64,000 nt of DNA, taken from NCBI RefSeq assembly GCF_014170305.1, contig NZ_LZZT01000053.1, positions 19,056 through 83,055 on the forward strand, in the 5' to 3' direction. The notes under the pieces were generated by a model. It was given only the letters and a program-made list of their open reading frames with translations. It searched no databases and was not told where the DNA came from. Made by a program: the position numbers and the translations under genes. This DNA is from Achromobacter sp. UMC71 (GTDB lineage Bacteria; Pseudomonadota; Gammaproteobacteria; Burkholderiales; Burkholderiaceae_B). Each line of letters starts with the position of its first letter. Position 1 is the stretch's first letter. Shown here one piece after another: positions 47,590-55,955 of this stretch.

Positions 47590-48795
47590 GTGGATACCGC
47601 CCGCGCATTCATCGAAGCCGAGCGCCAGTGGGGCGCTCCCAACTACGCCAGCTTGCCGGTCGTGCTGCACCGGGGCCGGGGCGCGGAAGTCTGGGATGTT
47701 GAAGGCAACCGCTACCTGGATTTCATGAGCGCGTATTCGGCCGCCAACTTCGGGCATTGCCATCCCCGCATCGTCCGCGCCTTGACCGAACAGGCCAACA
47801 CGCTGGACATCGTGTCGCGGGCCTTCCATTCGGACAAGTTGGGCGCTTTCCTGCAGAAGGCGTGCGAGACGACCGGCCATCAGGCCGCCCTGCCCATGAA
47901 TACCGGGGCCGAGGCGGTGGAAACCGCGATGAAGGCCGCCCGGAAATGGGGCTACGAGCGCAAGGGGATCGCGCCGGAACAGGCCGAGATCATCTGCTGC
48001 GCCCACAACTTCCATGGCCGCACCACGGGCATCATTTCCATGTCCACGTCGGCGCAGGCGCGGGAGGGCTTCGGCCCTTACCTGCCGGGGATCAAGCCGA
48101 TTCCCTTCGACGATGCCGACGCGCTGGCCGCCGCGATCACCCGGAACACCGCGGCTTTCCTGGTGGAACCGATCCAGGGCGAGGCCGGCATCATCGTGCC
48201 GTCCGCCGATTACCTGGCACGCTGCGCGCGGATCTGCAAAGCGCAGAACGTGCTGCTGATCGCCGATGAAATCCAGACCGGCCTGGGCCGCGCCGGCCAT
48301 GCGTTGGCCTGCCATGGCTACGACGTGCAGCCGGACGCCGTGGTGATCGGCAAGTCGCTGGGCGGCGGGGCCATTCCGGTGTCGCTGTTTCTGGCGCGGC
48401 GCGACGTCATGGACGTGCTGACCCCCGGCTGTCACGGCAGCACCTTCGGCGGCTATCCCCTGGCCGGCGCCGTCGGCCTCGAGGCGCTGTCGATCCTGGA
48501 AGACGAGAACCTGTGCCAGCGGGCGCTGGATACCGGCGGCTATTTGATCGAACGCCTCAAGCCCTACGAAGGCGCCAAGATCAAGCAAGTGCGCGGACGC
48601 GGGCTGATGATCGGCGTCGAACTGCACGGCACCGCCCAGGCCAGCGCGCAACTGGTCACGCATCTGCGGGCGCGCGGCATCCTGTGCAAGAACGTCGACA
48701 GCAATGCCCTGCGCCTGGCCCCGCCCCTGAACATTTCCCCCGAGCTGGTCGAGGAGTTCCTGCATGCTTTTGAATACGCGCTCGAGCGGCTCTGA
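47590..48795 (+). CDS. Ornithine aminotransferase (RocD type)
   Basis: 401 residues from the GTG at 47590, directly after the previous stop. Strong match to ornithine--oxo-acid aminotransferase: MNTGAEAVETAMKAARKWGYE, AHNFHGRTTGIISMS, VEPIQGEAGI, ADEIQTGLGRAG and PLP Lys255 in VVIGKSLGGGAIP. It moves the delta-amino group of ornithine to 2-oxoglutarate, giving glutamate semialdehyde that cyclises to pyrroline-5-carboxylate. In this cluster, 3-methylornithine is a plausible substrate. Its location beside arginase and a reductase makes a complete arginine-to-proline-like set. Confidence 0.9.
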   Translation: MDTARAFIEAERQWGAPNYASLPVVLHRGRGAEVWDVEGNRYLDFMSAYSAANFGHCHPRIVRALTEQANTLDIVSRAFHSDKLGAFLQKACETTGHQAALPMNTGAEAVETAMKAARKWGYERKGIAPEQAEIICCAHNFHGRTTGIISMSTSAQAREGFGPYLPGIKPIPFDDADALAAAITRNTAAFLVEPIQGEAGIIVPSADYLARCARICKAQNVLLIADEIQTGLGRAGHALACHGYDVQPDAVVIGKSLGGGAIPVSLFLARRDVMDVLTPGCHGSTFGGYPLAGAVGLEALSILEDENLCQRALDTGGYLIERLKPYEGAKIKQVRGRGLMIGVELHGTAQASAQLVTHLRARGILCKNVDSNALRLAPPLNISPELVEEFLHAFEYALERL

Positions 48796-48796
48796 A

Positions 48797-49696
48797 ATGC
48801 CGCCCCCCATCCAGATCGTCGCCTATGCCTGCGGCATCGGCGGCCAGTTCGCGGGCAGCCGGGACGGACCCGCCGCATTTCGCAACCACATCGAACAGTT
48901 CGCCGACCTGCGCAAGCGCGTAGGCTGGCATAGCTGGATCGAAGACGGCCGCGCCTTCTCGGAACTGGGCAGCCAGCAGGTGCTGGAATCGATCATCACG
49001 CTGTCGCGGCAACTGGCGCAGGCATCGTTCGACATCATTACCGAGGGCGGCTTTCCGGTGCTCATCGGCGGCGACCATTCGGCCGCCGCCGGCTACTGGT
49101 CCGGAATCTGCGCGGCCTTGGCGCCCGAAGGCGACGTCGGCCTGATCTGGATCGACGCGCACATGGACAGCCACACGCCTCAGACCAGCCCGAACGGCTA
49201 CGTCCACGGCATGCCGCTGGCCGCGTTGCTGGGATACGGCCACCAAGGCCTGACCACCCTGCTGTCGGAACGGCCCAAGCTCAAGCCCGCCCATGTCTGC
49301 CTGATCGGCACCCGCGACTACGAGCCCGAGGAAAAAACGCTGCTGCAATCCCTGGGCGTGCGGATCTTCTTCATGGACGAAATCCATTACCGGGGACTGC
49401 CCGCCGTGTTCGAGGATGCGCTGCGCCTCGTGCGCCAGGCGTCCGGCGGTTATGGCGTGACGATCGACCTGGACGGCCTGAATCCCGAGGACGCCCCCGG
49501 CGTCAGCACCCCGGCGGCCAATGGGCTGGCCAAGGCCGAGTTGCTGACCGCCATGCAGGGCGTCTACAACGATCCGCGCCTGGTCGGCATGGAGATATCC
49601 GAATTCAACCCCGCCAATGACATCGACAACCGCACGCTGGCCCTGATGCATGCGTTGCTTGCCGGCCTGCAGGGCAAACGGGACGGACGGACGTGA
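48797..49696 (+). CDS. Arginase-family ureohydrolase
   Basis: 299 residues from the ATG at 48797. Mn-binding motifs are VLIGGDHSAAAGYW, IWIDAHMDSHTP with HGMPLAALLG, and IDLDGLNPEDAPGVSTPAANGL. The length and C-terminal EISEFNPANDIDNRT fit true arginase rather than agmatinase, though a guanidino-acid hydrolase cannot be excluded. The reaction is loss of urea from arginine or 3-methylarginine to give (methyl)ornithine for the preceding aminotransferase. The end overlaps the GTG start of the MFS gene. Confidence 0.9.
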   Translation: MPPPIQIVAYACGIGGQFAGSRDGPAAFRNHIEQFADLRKRVGWHSWIEDGRAFSELGSQQVLESIITLSRQLAQASFDIITEGGFPVLIGGDHSAAAGYWSGICAALAPEGDVGLIWIDAHMDSHTPQTSPNGYVHGMPLAALLGYGHQGLTTLLSERPKLKPAHVCLIGTRDYEPEEKTLLQSLGVRIFFMDEIHYRGLPAVFEDALRLVRQASGGYGVTIDLDGLNPEDAPGVSTPAANGLAKAELLTAMQGVYNDPRLVGMEISEFNPANDIDNRTLALMHALLAGLQGKRDGRT

Positions 49697-50895
49697 TCTA
49701 TGCCCTGACCCTTGCCGTCACGCTGATCATGATCGGCACGCACGGCTACGGACTGTTCCTGTTCGGCGCCATCCTGCCTGATCTGCAAGTGAAGTATGGC
49801 TTTGACTACGCCTTCATCGGCACGGCTTCCGCCACATTGCAAGTGGCATACATGTGCGGCGCCCTGCTGCTCGGCCTGGCCGGCAACCGCCTGCCGGCCC
49901 GCTATTGGCTGACCGGCTCCACCGTCTGCTGCGGCGCGCTGATGCTGCTGCTGCGGCTGAACCACAGCCCGGACCTGATGCTGGCCGCCTTTGCCTTGCT
50001 GGGCGCCTTCTCGGCCATCAGCTGGAGCAGCGCGGTGGGCGTGATCAACGGCTGCCTGCCGCTGGGCCGCCGGGGGCTGATCCTGACCATCGGCGCCAGC
50101 GGAGGCTCGTGGGGCATGCTGTCCATCGGGGTGCTGACCGACTATGGCCGCGCGCTGTTCGCCCCCGAAGACCTGTGGGTGCTGGGGTCGGGCTTCGCCT
50201 TGCTAGGACTGCTGATCCTGGCGCCGTTTCTGCGCCGCTCCGCCGCGAACACGGCACCATCGGCGCACGCCGCAAGCGTGGCCGGCATGCATGGCTGGAC
50301 CCTGGAGCAAAAGCGGGTGGCGGGCCTGGCCATCGTGCTGTCCGGGCTGGTGGGCGCGACCGCCATTCCCTTCACGACCTATCTCAGCACCTACCTGATC
50401 GGCGAAGTCGGCCGTGCGCAAAAGGTGGCCAGCTCGGTCTGGCAGGTGCTGGGCGTGACCGGCGCGATGTCCGGCGTGCTGATCGGCGCCATCGCCGACC
50501 GCATGGACCACCGCAAGATCATCATCGCGACCTTCCTGGCGTTTGCCGCCGCGTCCTGGTTTCTGGCGTGGGCGCCGACGTCCTCGGCCATTGCCCTGGC
50601 GGGCATCGGCCACGGCGTTGCCCTGAACCCGTTCTGGGGTCTGCTGGCCGCCTACATCGGCACGTTCTTCCCGCCCACCGCCACCATGCGGATCGATGCG
50701 CTGGGCCTGGTGGCGTTCGGCCTGTTCAGCGCCATGGCCAACTGGTCCATCGGCCAGTGGGCGACCACGGGCGGGTCCCTGGGCACCGTGTACATGTTGC
50801 TGGGCGGCGCGATCCTGACGATGGCCACCCTGGTCCTGACGGCGCCCCGCCCCCGCTCCCATCCCGTTGCCCTGCCCTCCCGGAAAACACCATGA
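49693..50895 (+). CDS. MFS transporter, probable exporter
   Basis: 400 residues, GTG start at 49693 overlapping the arginase stop. About twelve hydrophobic helices; the loop MDHRKIIIATFLAFA carries the DRxxRR-like MFS mark. Placed mid-cluster, it probably exports the product or gives self-protection; import of a precursor cannot be excluded. No family-level substrate clue. Confidence 0.88.
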   Translation: MIYALTLAVTLIMIGTHGYGLFLFGAILPDLQVKYGFDYAFIGTASATLQVAYMCGALLLGLAGNRLPARYWLTGSTVCCGALMLLLRLNHSPDLMLAAFALLGAFSAISWSSAVGVINGCLPLGRRGLILTIGASGGSWGMLSIGVLTDYGRALFAPEDLWVLGSGFALLGLLILAPFLRRSAANTAPSAHAASVAGMHGWTLEQKRVAGLAIVLSGLVGATAIPFTTYLSTYLIGEVGRAQKVASSVWQVLGVTGAMSGVLIGAIADRMDHRKIIIATFLAFAAASWFLAWAPTSSAIALAGIGHGVALNPFWGLLAAYIGTFFPPTATMRIDALGLVAFGLFSAMANWSIGQWATTGGSLGTVYMLLGGAILTMATLVLTAPRPRSHPVALPSRKTP

Positions 50896-51650
50896 CGACC
50901 CAATTCGAAATGAGCGCGGAGTATTACGACATCTTCTACAGCCAGCGGCGCTATCAGGATGACGTGGCGGCGATCGAAGCGCTGATCAAGGACGTCCTGC
51001 CGCCGGATGCGGCCGTGCTGGACGTGGCCTGCGGCAGCCATGAACATGCGCGGTATTTCAATCCGCGCTACCAGATAGACGGCCTGGACAACAACCAGAC
51101 CTTCCTGGATATCGCCAGCGCCAAGAACCGGCAGCGGCCGCGGCCCGGCGGCTATCACCTGGCGTCGATGGATGCCTTCGCGCTGGGCCGCCGCTACGAC
51201 GCCATTCTTTGCCTGTTCAGCTCCATCGGCTATCTGCCGGACACCACCGCGCTGCACAGCGCCATCCAGTGCTTCAGCGATCACCTGGCGCCGGGCGGCG
51301 TCATCCTGATCGAGCCCTGGCTGGCGCCCGACGCCATGGACAGTTTCCCCGCCGCCCAGGTGGTCACGGCGCGTCAGACCAGCATCGCGCGCATTTCCCG
51401 GCACCGCATCGACGGCGACAAGCTGACCCTGTGGCTGCACTACCTGACCAGCGACAGCGCGGGCGTGCAGTATTTCGTGGAAGAGCACAAGATGTCCTTC
51501 TTCTCGGCCGACGATTACCGCCGTGCGTTCGATGCGGCCGGACTGACCCTGGAGTTCGACCCCATCGGCCTGTCCAGCGCCCGCGGCCTGTACCTGTGCC
51601 GCAAACGCGTGACTGCCAGCCAGGGCCGCGCCATGGCCGCCAACGCATGA
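50892..51650 (+). CDS. Class I SAM methyltransferase, likely N-methyltransferase
   Basis: 252 residues, ATGA overlap with the MFS gene. AVLDVACGSHEHARYF is the SAM motif; AEYYDIFYSQRRYQDDVAAI and ILCLFSSIGYLPDTTALHSA are like the sugar N-methyltransferase/TylM1-type branch. N-methylation of an imino acid or amine formed by the cluster is a reasonable guess. No target-specific motif is seen. Confidence 0.85.
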   Translation: MTTQFEMSAEYYDIFYSQRRYQDDVAAIEALIKDVLPPDAAVLDVACGSHEHARYFNPRYQIDGLDNNQTFLDIASAKNRQRPRPGGYHLASMDAFALGRRYDAILCLFSSIGYLPDTTALHSAIQCFSDHLAPGGVILIEPWLAPDAMDSFPAAQVVTARQTSIARISRHRIDGDKLTLWLHYLTSDSAGVQYFVEEHKMSFFSADDYRRAFDAAGLTLEFDPIGLSSARGLYLCRKRVTASQGRAMAANA

Positions 51651-52987
51651 GCCCCCCGGCAACCGGGGTGCTGCCGGTGGAAGCCGGCGTGTCGGCCTGG
51701 GACAGCTTCTTCCTGCCCGAACGCCTGTTTGCCAGCGTCGAGCAGGACGAATCGTGCGACGTCCTCATCATCGGCGGCGGCTTCGCCGGCCTGTCCGCGG
51801 CCCGCGCCGTGCGCCTGAAGGCACCCGGCGCCCGCGTCATCGTGCTGGAGGCCTTGCGGATCGGCGAAGGCGCATCGGGCCGCAACGCCGGCTTCATGAT
51901 CGACCTGACGCACGATCTCAGTTCGGAAGACTATGGCGGCGAGGAAACGCGCGCCCGCCACACCATCCAGGAAAACCGCCACGCGATTGCCTTCGCGCTG
52001 GATGCCGCCGCCGAATACGGATTCCAGGACGGCGTCATGGCACGCAGCGGCAAGGTCAACGGCGCTTGCACTGAGCGCAGCATGCAACTCGTCAAACGCT
52101 ACGCCAGTCACCTGGACCAGCTGGGCGAGCCCTACCGCTTGCTGGACGACGCCGACATGCAGCGCCTGACTGGTTCGGCCTACTACCGCAGCGGCATCCA
52201 CACGCCGGGCACCGTGATGATCCAGCCCGCCGCCTACATCAAGAGCCTGGCTCTGGGCTTGCAGGCCCAAGGCATCCGGATATTCGAGCGCTCACCCGTC
52301 GCCCGGCTGGACCGCTCCGCTGGCCTGGTCGCGCACACGCGGCTGGGCAAGATCGCCGCCGGGCGGGTGATCCTGGCGACCAACGGCCACGTGCGCGCAT
52401 TCGGGCACTACGCCAACCGCCTGATCGACGTCACCACCTACGCGTCCATCACCTGCAGCATGACGGACGGCCAATCGCGCGCACTGGGCGGCAGCGACAC
52501 CTGGTCGATCACGCCCGCCGCGCCGCATGGATCCACGCTGCGCCGGGTACGCGGCCCGCTGTTCGGCGGCGACCGGATCTTCTACCGCAGCGTCTTCCAG
52601 GCCATCGGCCTGGAGCCGGCCAGCCCCGCGCAGCTGGCGCATTCGCTGCAAGAGCACATCAAGGGCTTCAATCGCCGCTTTCCCGCCTTGCGGGGCATCG
52701 GCATCACCCATACCTGGGCGGGCCGGCTGTGCCTGTCCCGAAATGGGGCCTCGGCGGTCGCGCAAGTAGCGCCCGGCCTGATCACCGCCTGCTGCCAGAA
52801 CGGACTGGGCAGCGTGCGCGGCACCTTCAACGGCATCCGGGCCGCGCACATCGCCCTGGGCCTGCCCGACGATTTGACGCCCTACGGCGGCGAGCAGCCG
52901 TCCAGGGTCGTCCCCGAGCCACTGCTCAAGCCCGGCGTTAACGCCTACCTCTCCTGGAAGCGATGGCATGACCGCGATGAAGTTTGA
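51647..52987 (+). CDS. FAD-dependent amino acid oxidase-like enzyme (DAO family)
   Basis: 446 residues from the ATG at 51647, ATGA overlap with the methyltransferase. FAD-binding Rossmann motif DVLIIGGGFAGLSAARAVR, GEGASGRNAGFMIDL, and a C-terminal part with WAGRLCLSRNG. It resembles DAO-type oxidoreductases (glycine/D-amino-acid, N-methyl amino acid or gamma-glutamylputrescine oxidases). It could oxidise an amine carbon in the pathway to an imine or act on an N-methyl group. Confidence 0.85.
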   Translation: MSPPATGVLPVEAGVSAWDSFFLPERLFASVEQDESCDVLIIGGGFAGLSAARAVRLKAPGARVIVLEALRIGEGASGRNAGFMIDLTHDLSSEDYGGEETRARHTIQENRHAIAFALDAAAEYGFQDGVMARSGKVNGACTERSMQLVKRYASHLDQLGEPYRLLDDADMQRLTGSAYYRSGIHTPGTVMIQPAAYIKSLALGLQAQGIRIFERSPVARLDRSAGLVAHTRLGKIAAGRVILATNGHVRAFGHYANRLIDVTTYASITCSMTDGQSRALGGSDTWSITPAAPHGSTLRRVRGPLFGGDRIFYRSVFQAIGLEPASPAQLAHSLQEHIKGFNRRFPALRGIGITHTWAGRLCLSRNGASAVAQVAPGLITACCQNGLGSVRGTFNGIRAAHIALGLPDDLTPYGGEQPSRVVPEPLLKPGVNAYLSWKRWHDRDEV

Positions 52988-53783
52988 CCAGGGATCCGCC
53001 GGCGGCGACGAGCCGCTGGGCATCATCGGCGTGGGCCAGTTGGCCGCGCATATCGTCAAGGGCCTGCGCAGGGTATCCCCGCGCCGGCCCATCTACCTGC
53101 TGCCCCGGAGCCCGGGCGTGGCCCGGCAGCTCGCGGATCAATGGCATTGCCGCATCGCCGCCGACAAGGCAGCCCTGGCCGCCGAGTGTCCAACCATTTT
53201 CCTGACCGTGAAATCCGCGGACGCCATGGCGGCGCTGGCGGGCCTGCCGCTGGAACGGCAACACCTGCTCCTGTCGGCCGTCGCCACCGTCACGCTGGCG
53301 GACGTCGCCCGCGCCGCGGGCGATCAGGCGGGCGTCGTCCGCTTCATGCCGGTGATTTCCATTGAAGTGGGCGCCGGCGCCATTCCGCTCTATCCCGCCC
53401 ACACGGATGCGGCGGCGCTGCTGGCGACGCTGGGCCGGGTGATACCGGCGCCCGACGAGGCGACGTTCTCCGTGATGACCGCCGCGGCCTGCGCCCACGG
53501 CTGGTTCTACGACATGTTCCAGGTCCTGGCGGAACAACTGCAGGCCGACGGCGTGCCGCCCGCGATCGCATACGAGACAGTGCTGCACAACATCAAGGGC
53601 GCCGTCGAACTCAGCCTGAGCCTGCCCGCCACCGCGCCTGCCGCGCTGTCCGCCGCGGTCGCCCGCCCCGGCAGCTATACCGGCATGGGGCGCGAGTATC
53701 TGGTGGGTAAGGGCGTCTACCAAAGCCTGGGCAAGGCCATGAGCCTGGTCGCGCACGGCCTCAGGTCCAGGACAAAGACGTAG
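52968..53783 (+). CDS. Pyrroline-5-carboxylate reductase-like NADP enzyme
   Basis: 271 residues from the ATG at 52968, overlapping the FAD gene by 20 bases; an ATG at 52977 is an alternative. LGIIGVGQLAAHIVKGL is the nucleotide-binding start, VVRFMPVISIEVGAGAIPLY corresponds to the (R/V)xMPN region and the C-terminal helical part (AYETVLHNIKGAVELSL) to the dimer domain. P5C reductases turn the cyclic imine into proline. With arginase and OAT upstream it would complete formation of a proline, here probably methyl-substituted. The sequence is divergent from housekeeping ProC, consistent with a specialised substrate. Confidence 0.82.
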   Translation: MTAMKFDQGSAGGDEPLGIIGVGQLAAHIVKGLRRVSPRRPIYLLPRSPGVARQLADQWHCRIAADKAALAAECPTIFLTVKSADAMAALAGLPLERQHLLLSAVATVTLADVARAAGDQAGVVRFMPVISIEVGAGAIPLYPAHTDAAALLATLGRVIPAPDEATFSVMTAAACAHGWFYDMFQVLAEQLQADGVPPAIAYETVLHNIKGAVELSLSLPATAPAALSAAVARPGSYTGMGREYLVGKGVYQSLGKAMSLVAHGLRSRTKT

Positions 53784-53838
53784 CCCCGGTTTTTTGCAAC
53801 CCACGCCAACAGGCCCAGGCCGACAGGAAGGAGCTTCA

Positions 53839-54855
53839 ATGAAGGTGTACTACGACAAGGACTGCGATCTCTCTCCCATCAAGGAGCGCAAGGTCGCCAT
53901 CATCGGCTATGGTTCGCAGGGCCACGCCCACGCCCAGAACCTGCGCGATTCGGGCGTGGAGGTCGTGGTGGGGCTGCGCAAGGGCGGCGCTTCGTGGCAC
54001 AAGGCCGCCAGCGCCGGCCTGCGGGTCGAGGCGGTCGCCGATGCGGCGCAACAGGCCGACCTGGTGATGATGCTGCTGCCCGACGAACACATCGCCCAGG
54101 TCTACCGCGACGAGATCGATGCCCGCATCAAGCCCGGCGCGGCGCTGGCCTTTGCCCACGGCTTCAATGTGCATTACGGCCTGGTCACGCCGCGCAACGA
54201 TATCGACGTAATCATGGTCGCGCCCAAGGCGCCCGGCCATACGGTGCGCAGCAGCTATACGCAAGGCGGCGGCGTGCCTCACCTGATCGCGGTGCACCAG
54301 GACAAGTCCGGCGCCGCGCGCGACGTCGCCCTGTCCTACGCCAGCGCCAATGGCGGCGGCCGCGCCGGCATTATCGAAACGGACTTCCGCGAGGAAGCGG
54401 AAACCGATCTGTTCGGCGAGCAGGCGGTCTTGTGCGGCGGCACGGTGGAATTGATCAAGGCCGGATTCGACACGCTGGTGGACGCCGGTTACGCACCCGA
54501 GATGGCATATTTCGAGTGCCTGCACGAACTGAAACTGATTGTCGATCTGATCTATGAAGGCGGCATCGCCAACATGAACTACTCGATCTCGAACAATGCC
54601 GAATTCGGCGAGTACGAGACCGGGCCCCGCATCATCACCCGCGAAACCCGCGAGACCATGCGCCAGATCCTGCACGACATCCAGAGCGGGGAATACGCGA
54701 AGAAATTCGTGCTTGAGAATGCCGCGGGCATGCCCACGCTGGCTGCGCGCCGCCGCATCAATGCGGAATCGGAGCTGGAACGCGTCGGCGGCAAGCTGCG
54801 ATCCATGATGCCGTGGATCACCGCCAACAAGCTGGTGGACCGCAACAGGAACTGA
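53839..54855 (+). CDS. ilvC: Ketol-acid reductoisomerase, extra copy
   Basis: 338 residues with AAGGAG upstream, 55 bases after the reductase gene. VAIIGYGSQGHAHAQNLRDS, NADPH loop GLRKGG, PGHTVRSSYTQGGGVPHLIA, METAL block ETDFREEAETDLFGEQAVLCGG and IYEGGIANMNYSISN are all intact class I KARI features. The housekeeping gene usually stands with acetolactate synthase genes, which are absent here, so this is probably a second copy. Its role in the cluster is unclear: it may supply branched keto acids or rearrange an unusual 2-keto acid. It is the last gene before a hairpin. Confidence 0.93.
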   Translation: MKVYYDKDCDLSPIKERKVAIIGYGSQGHAHAQNLRDSGVEVVVGLRKGGASWHKAASAGLRVEAVADAAQQADLVMMLLPDEHIAQVYRDEIDARIKPGAALAFAHGFNVHYGLVTPRNDIDVIMVAPKAPGHTVRSSYTQGGGVPHLIAVHQDKSGAARDVALSYASANGGGRAGIIETDFREEAETDLFGEQAVLCGGTVELIKAGFDTLVDAGYAPEMAYFECLHELKLIVDLIYEGGIANMNYSISNNAEFGEYETGPRIITRETRETMRQILHDIQSGEYAKKFVLENAAGMPTLAARRRINAESELERVGGKLRSMMPWITANKLVDRNRN

Positions 54856-54868
54856 ACGCCGCGCCGGC

Positions 54869-54893
54869 CCCTCTCTCGCGCCGCAAGAGAGGG
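54869..54893. terminator. Hairpin between convergent operons
   Basis: CCCTCTCT and AGAGAGGG are perfect 8-bp arms with a nine-base loop. No T run follows, so termination is likely but not certain. It lies between the ends of ilvC and of the leftward PPC gene. Confidence 0.5.
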
Positions 54894-54907
54894 TATGCCG
54901 GACGCCG

Positions 54908-55330
54908 CTACCGACGCTCCAGCCGGTCAGCCGCCTCGCCGTCGGCGGCGGGCAGCCATTCTTCCAGCGTGATCTCGAACGTCATGCAGATGGGGTTGGC
55001 GCCGGGCACGAAAGGCCCGCCATGCACCTGGCCTTGCGGATCCGCCACCACGCCCGACAGCGTGGCGCTGACCGACCCGTCGGGTTGCGCCCGGACCTCG
55101 CCCGCCAGGCTGACGATTTCCACGGCCGGGCCGGCGATATGGCTGAATCCGCCATCGCGCGTATACAGGCAGGCATCCACCAGGCTGCCGAGCGCGCCAC
55201 GCACGAACGCGTTACGAAAGCCTTGCGCCAGGCAGAGCTTTTCCACGCCCTGCACCAGGTCCTCGTTGGGACCGATACGCGCGTAGGCCACCCGTCCCAT
55301 GCTGCCGAATTCAACTTCCGCGGAGCTCAT
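54908..55330 (-). CDS. PPC/DUF296 domain protein
   Basis: 140 residues. Segments RIGPNEDLVQGVEKLCLAQG, ALGSLVDACLYTRDG, IVSLAGEVRAQ and DPQGQVHGGPFVPGANPICMT form the PPC (DUF296) fold, with the glycine-His motif in GQVHGG. Plant relatives bind DNA, whereas bacterial ones are small trimeric proteins of unknown role. It overlaps the next PPC gene by 20 bases. Confidence 0.85.
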   Translation of the reverse strand: MSSAEVEFGSMGRVAYARIGPNEDLVQGVEKLCLAQGFRNAFVRGALGSLVDACLYTRDGGFSHIAGPAVEIVSLAGEVRAQPDGSVSATLSGVVADPQGQVHGGPFVPGANPICMTFEITLEEWLPAADGEAADRLERR

Positions 55331-55898
55331 CGCGCCCTCCTTCTTGCGGCTGCAGCAGCCTGAGATTGGTTTCAGGATCGTAGCTGGCGCGCAGGTCGAA
55401 ACCTTCCAGCGACGTCACCAGCACGGGAATGGGCCGTGGCCCGACGATCGTGCTTTGCGGCACGAGGTGTCCCCCCGCCGGCGGCCCCCGGTCGCCGCGA
55501 AAAGCGGCGTGGCAATGCACCAGGGGCATGCCGCTATCGGTCTTGCCCAGCGTAGCGTTGCCGAAGATCAGGTAGGCCGGCCCGACGGCGATGGGCTCGG
55601 TATAGGCCACGACCGTCCGGTGTGACGGATCCGGCGGCGCGGTGCAGTAGTCGATATGGCTGAAAGCGCCGCCCAGCAGCGTCATGGACGCATTGGCCAC
55701 GCCGGCCTGGGACAAGGCCAGGACGATGGCGTCGAACAGGCTGGCGCCCGGGCGCAATGCCAGGCGGATATGGCGGCCTTGAAGCGCCGAACAGCTATGT
55801 ATGCGGACCGGGTTGTAGGCACCCGGATGAATCAGCGTTCTGGGGCGGGGCAATGCTGGTGTTCCCCGCAACGAACGATCCACGGTGGTGTATCGCAT
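55311..55898 (-). CDS. Second PPC/DUF296 domain protein
   Basis: 195 residues. LRPGASLFDAIVLALSQAGVANASMTLLGG and MPLVHCHAAFRGDRGPPAGGHLVP show the PPC fold and its His-Gly motif, with a longer N-terminus (RYTTVDRSLRGTPALPRPR). The two genes are tandem and overlapping, likely as a hetero-oligomer partner pair. Their occurrence next to acyl-CoA ligase, thiolase and SDR genes suggests a role in a CoA-dependent pathway. Confidence 0.8.
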   Translation of the reverse strand: MRYTTVDRSLRGTPALPRPRTLIHPGAYNPVRIHSCSALQGRHIRLALRPGASLFDAIVLALSQAGVANASMTLLGGAFSHIDYCTAPPDPSHRTVVAYTEPIAVGPAYLIFGNATLGKTDSGMPLVHCHAAFRGDRGPPAGGHLVPQSTIVGPRPIPVLVTSLEGFDLRASYDPETNLRLLQPQEGGRDELRGS

Positions 55899-55955
55899 GG
55901 TCTTGACTCCGTGCGCTTGTGGCGCATCAAGTGGAACCTGGGCAACGACTCAGTG

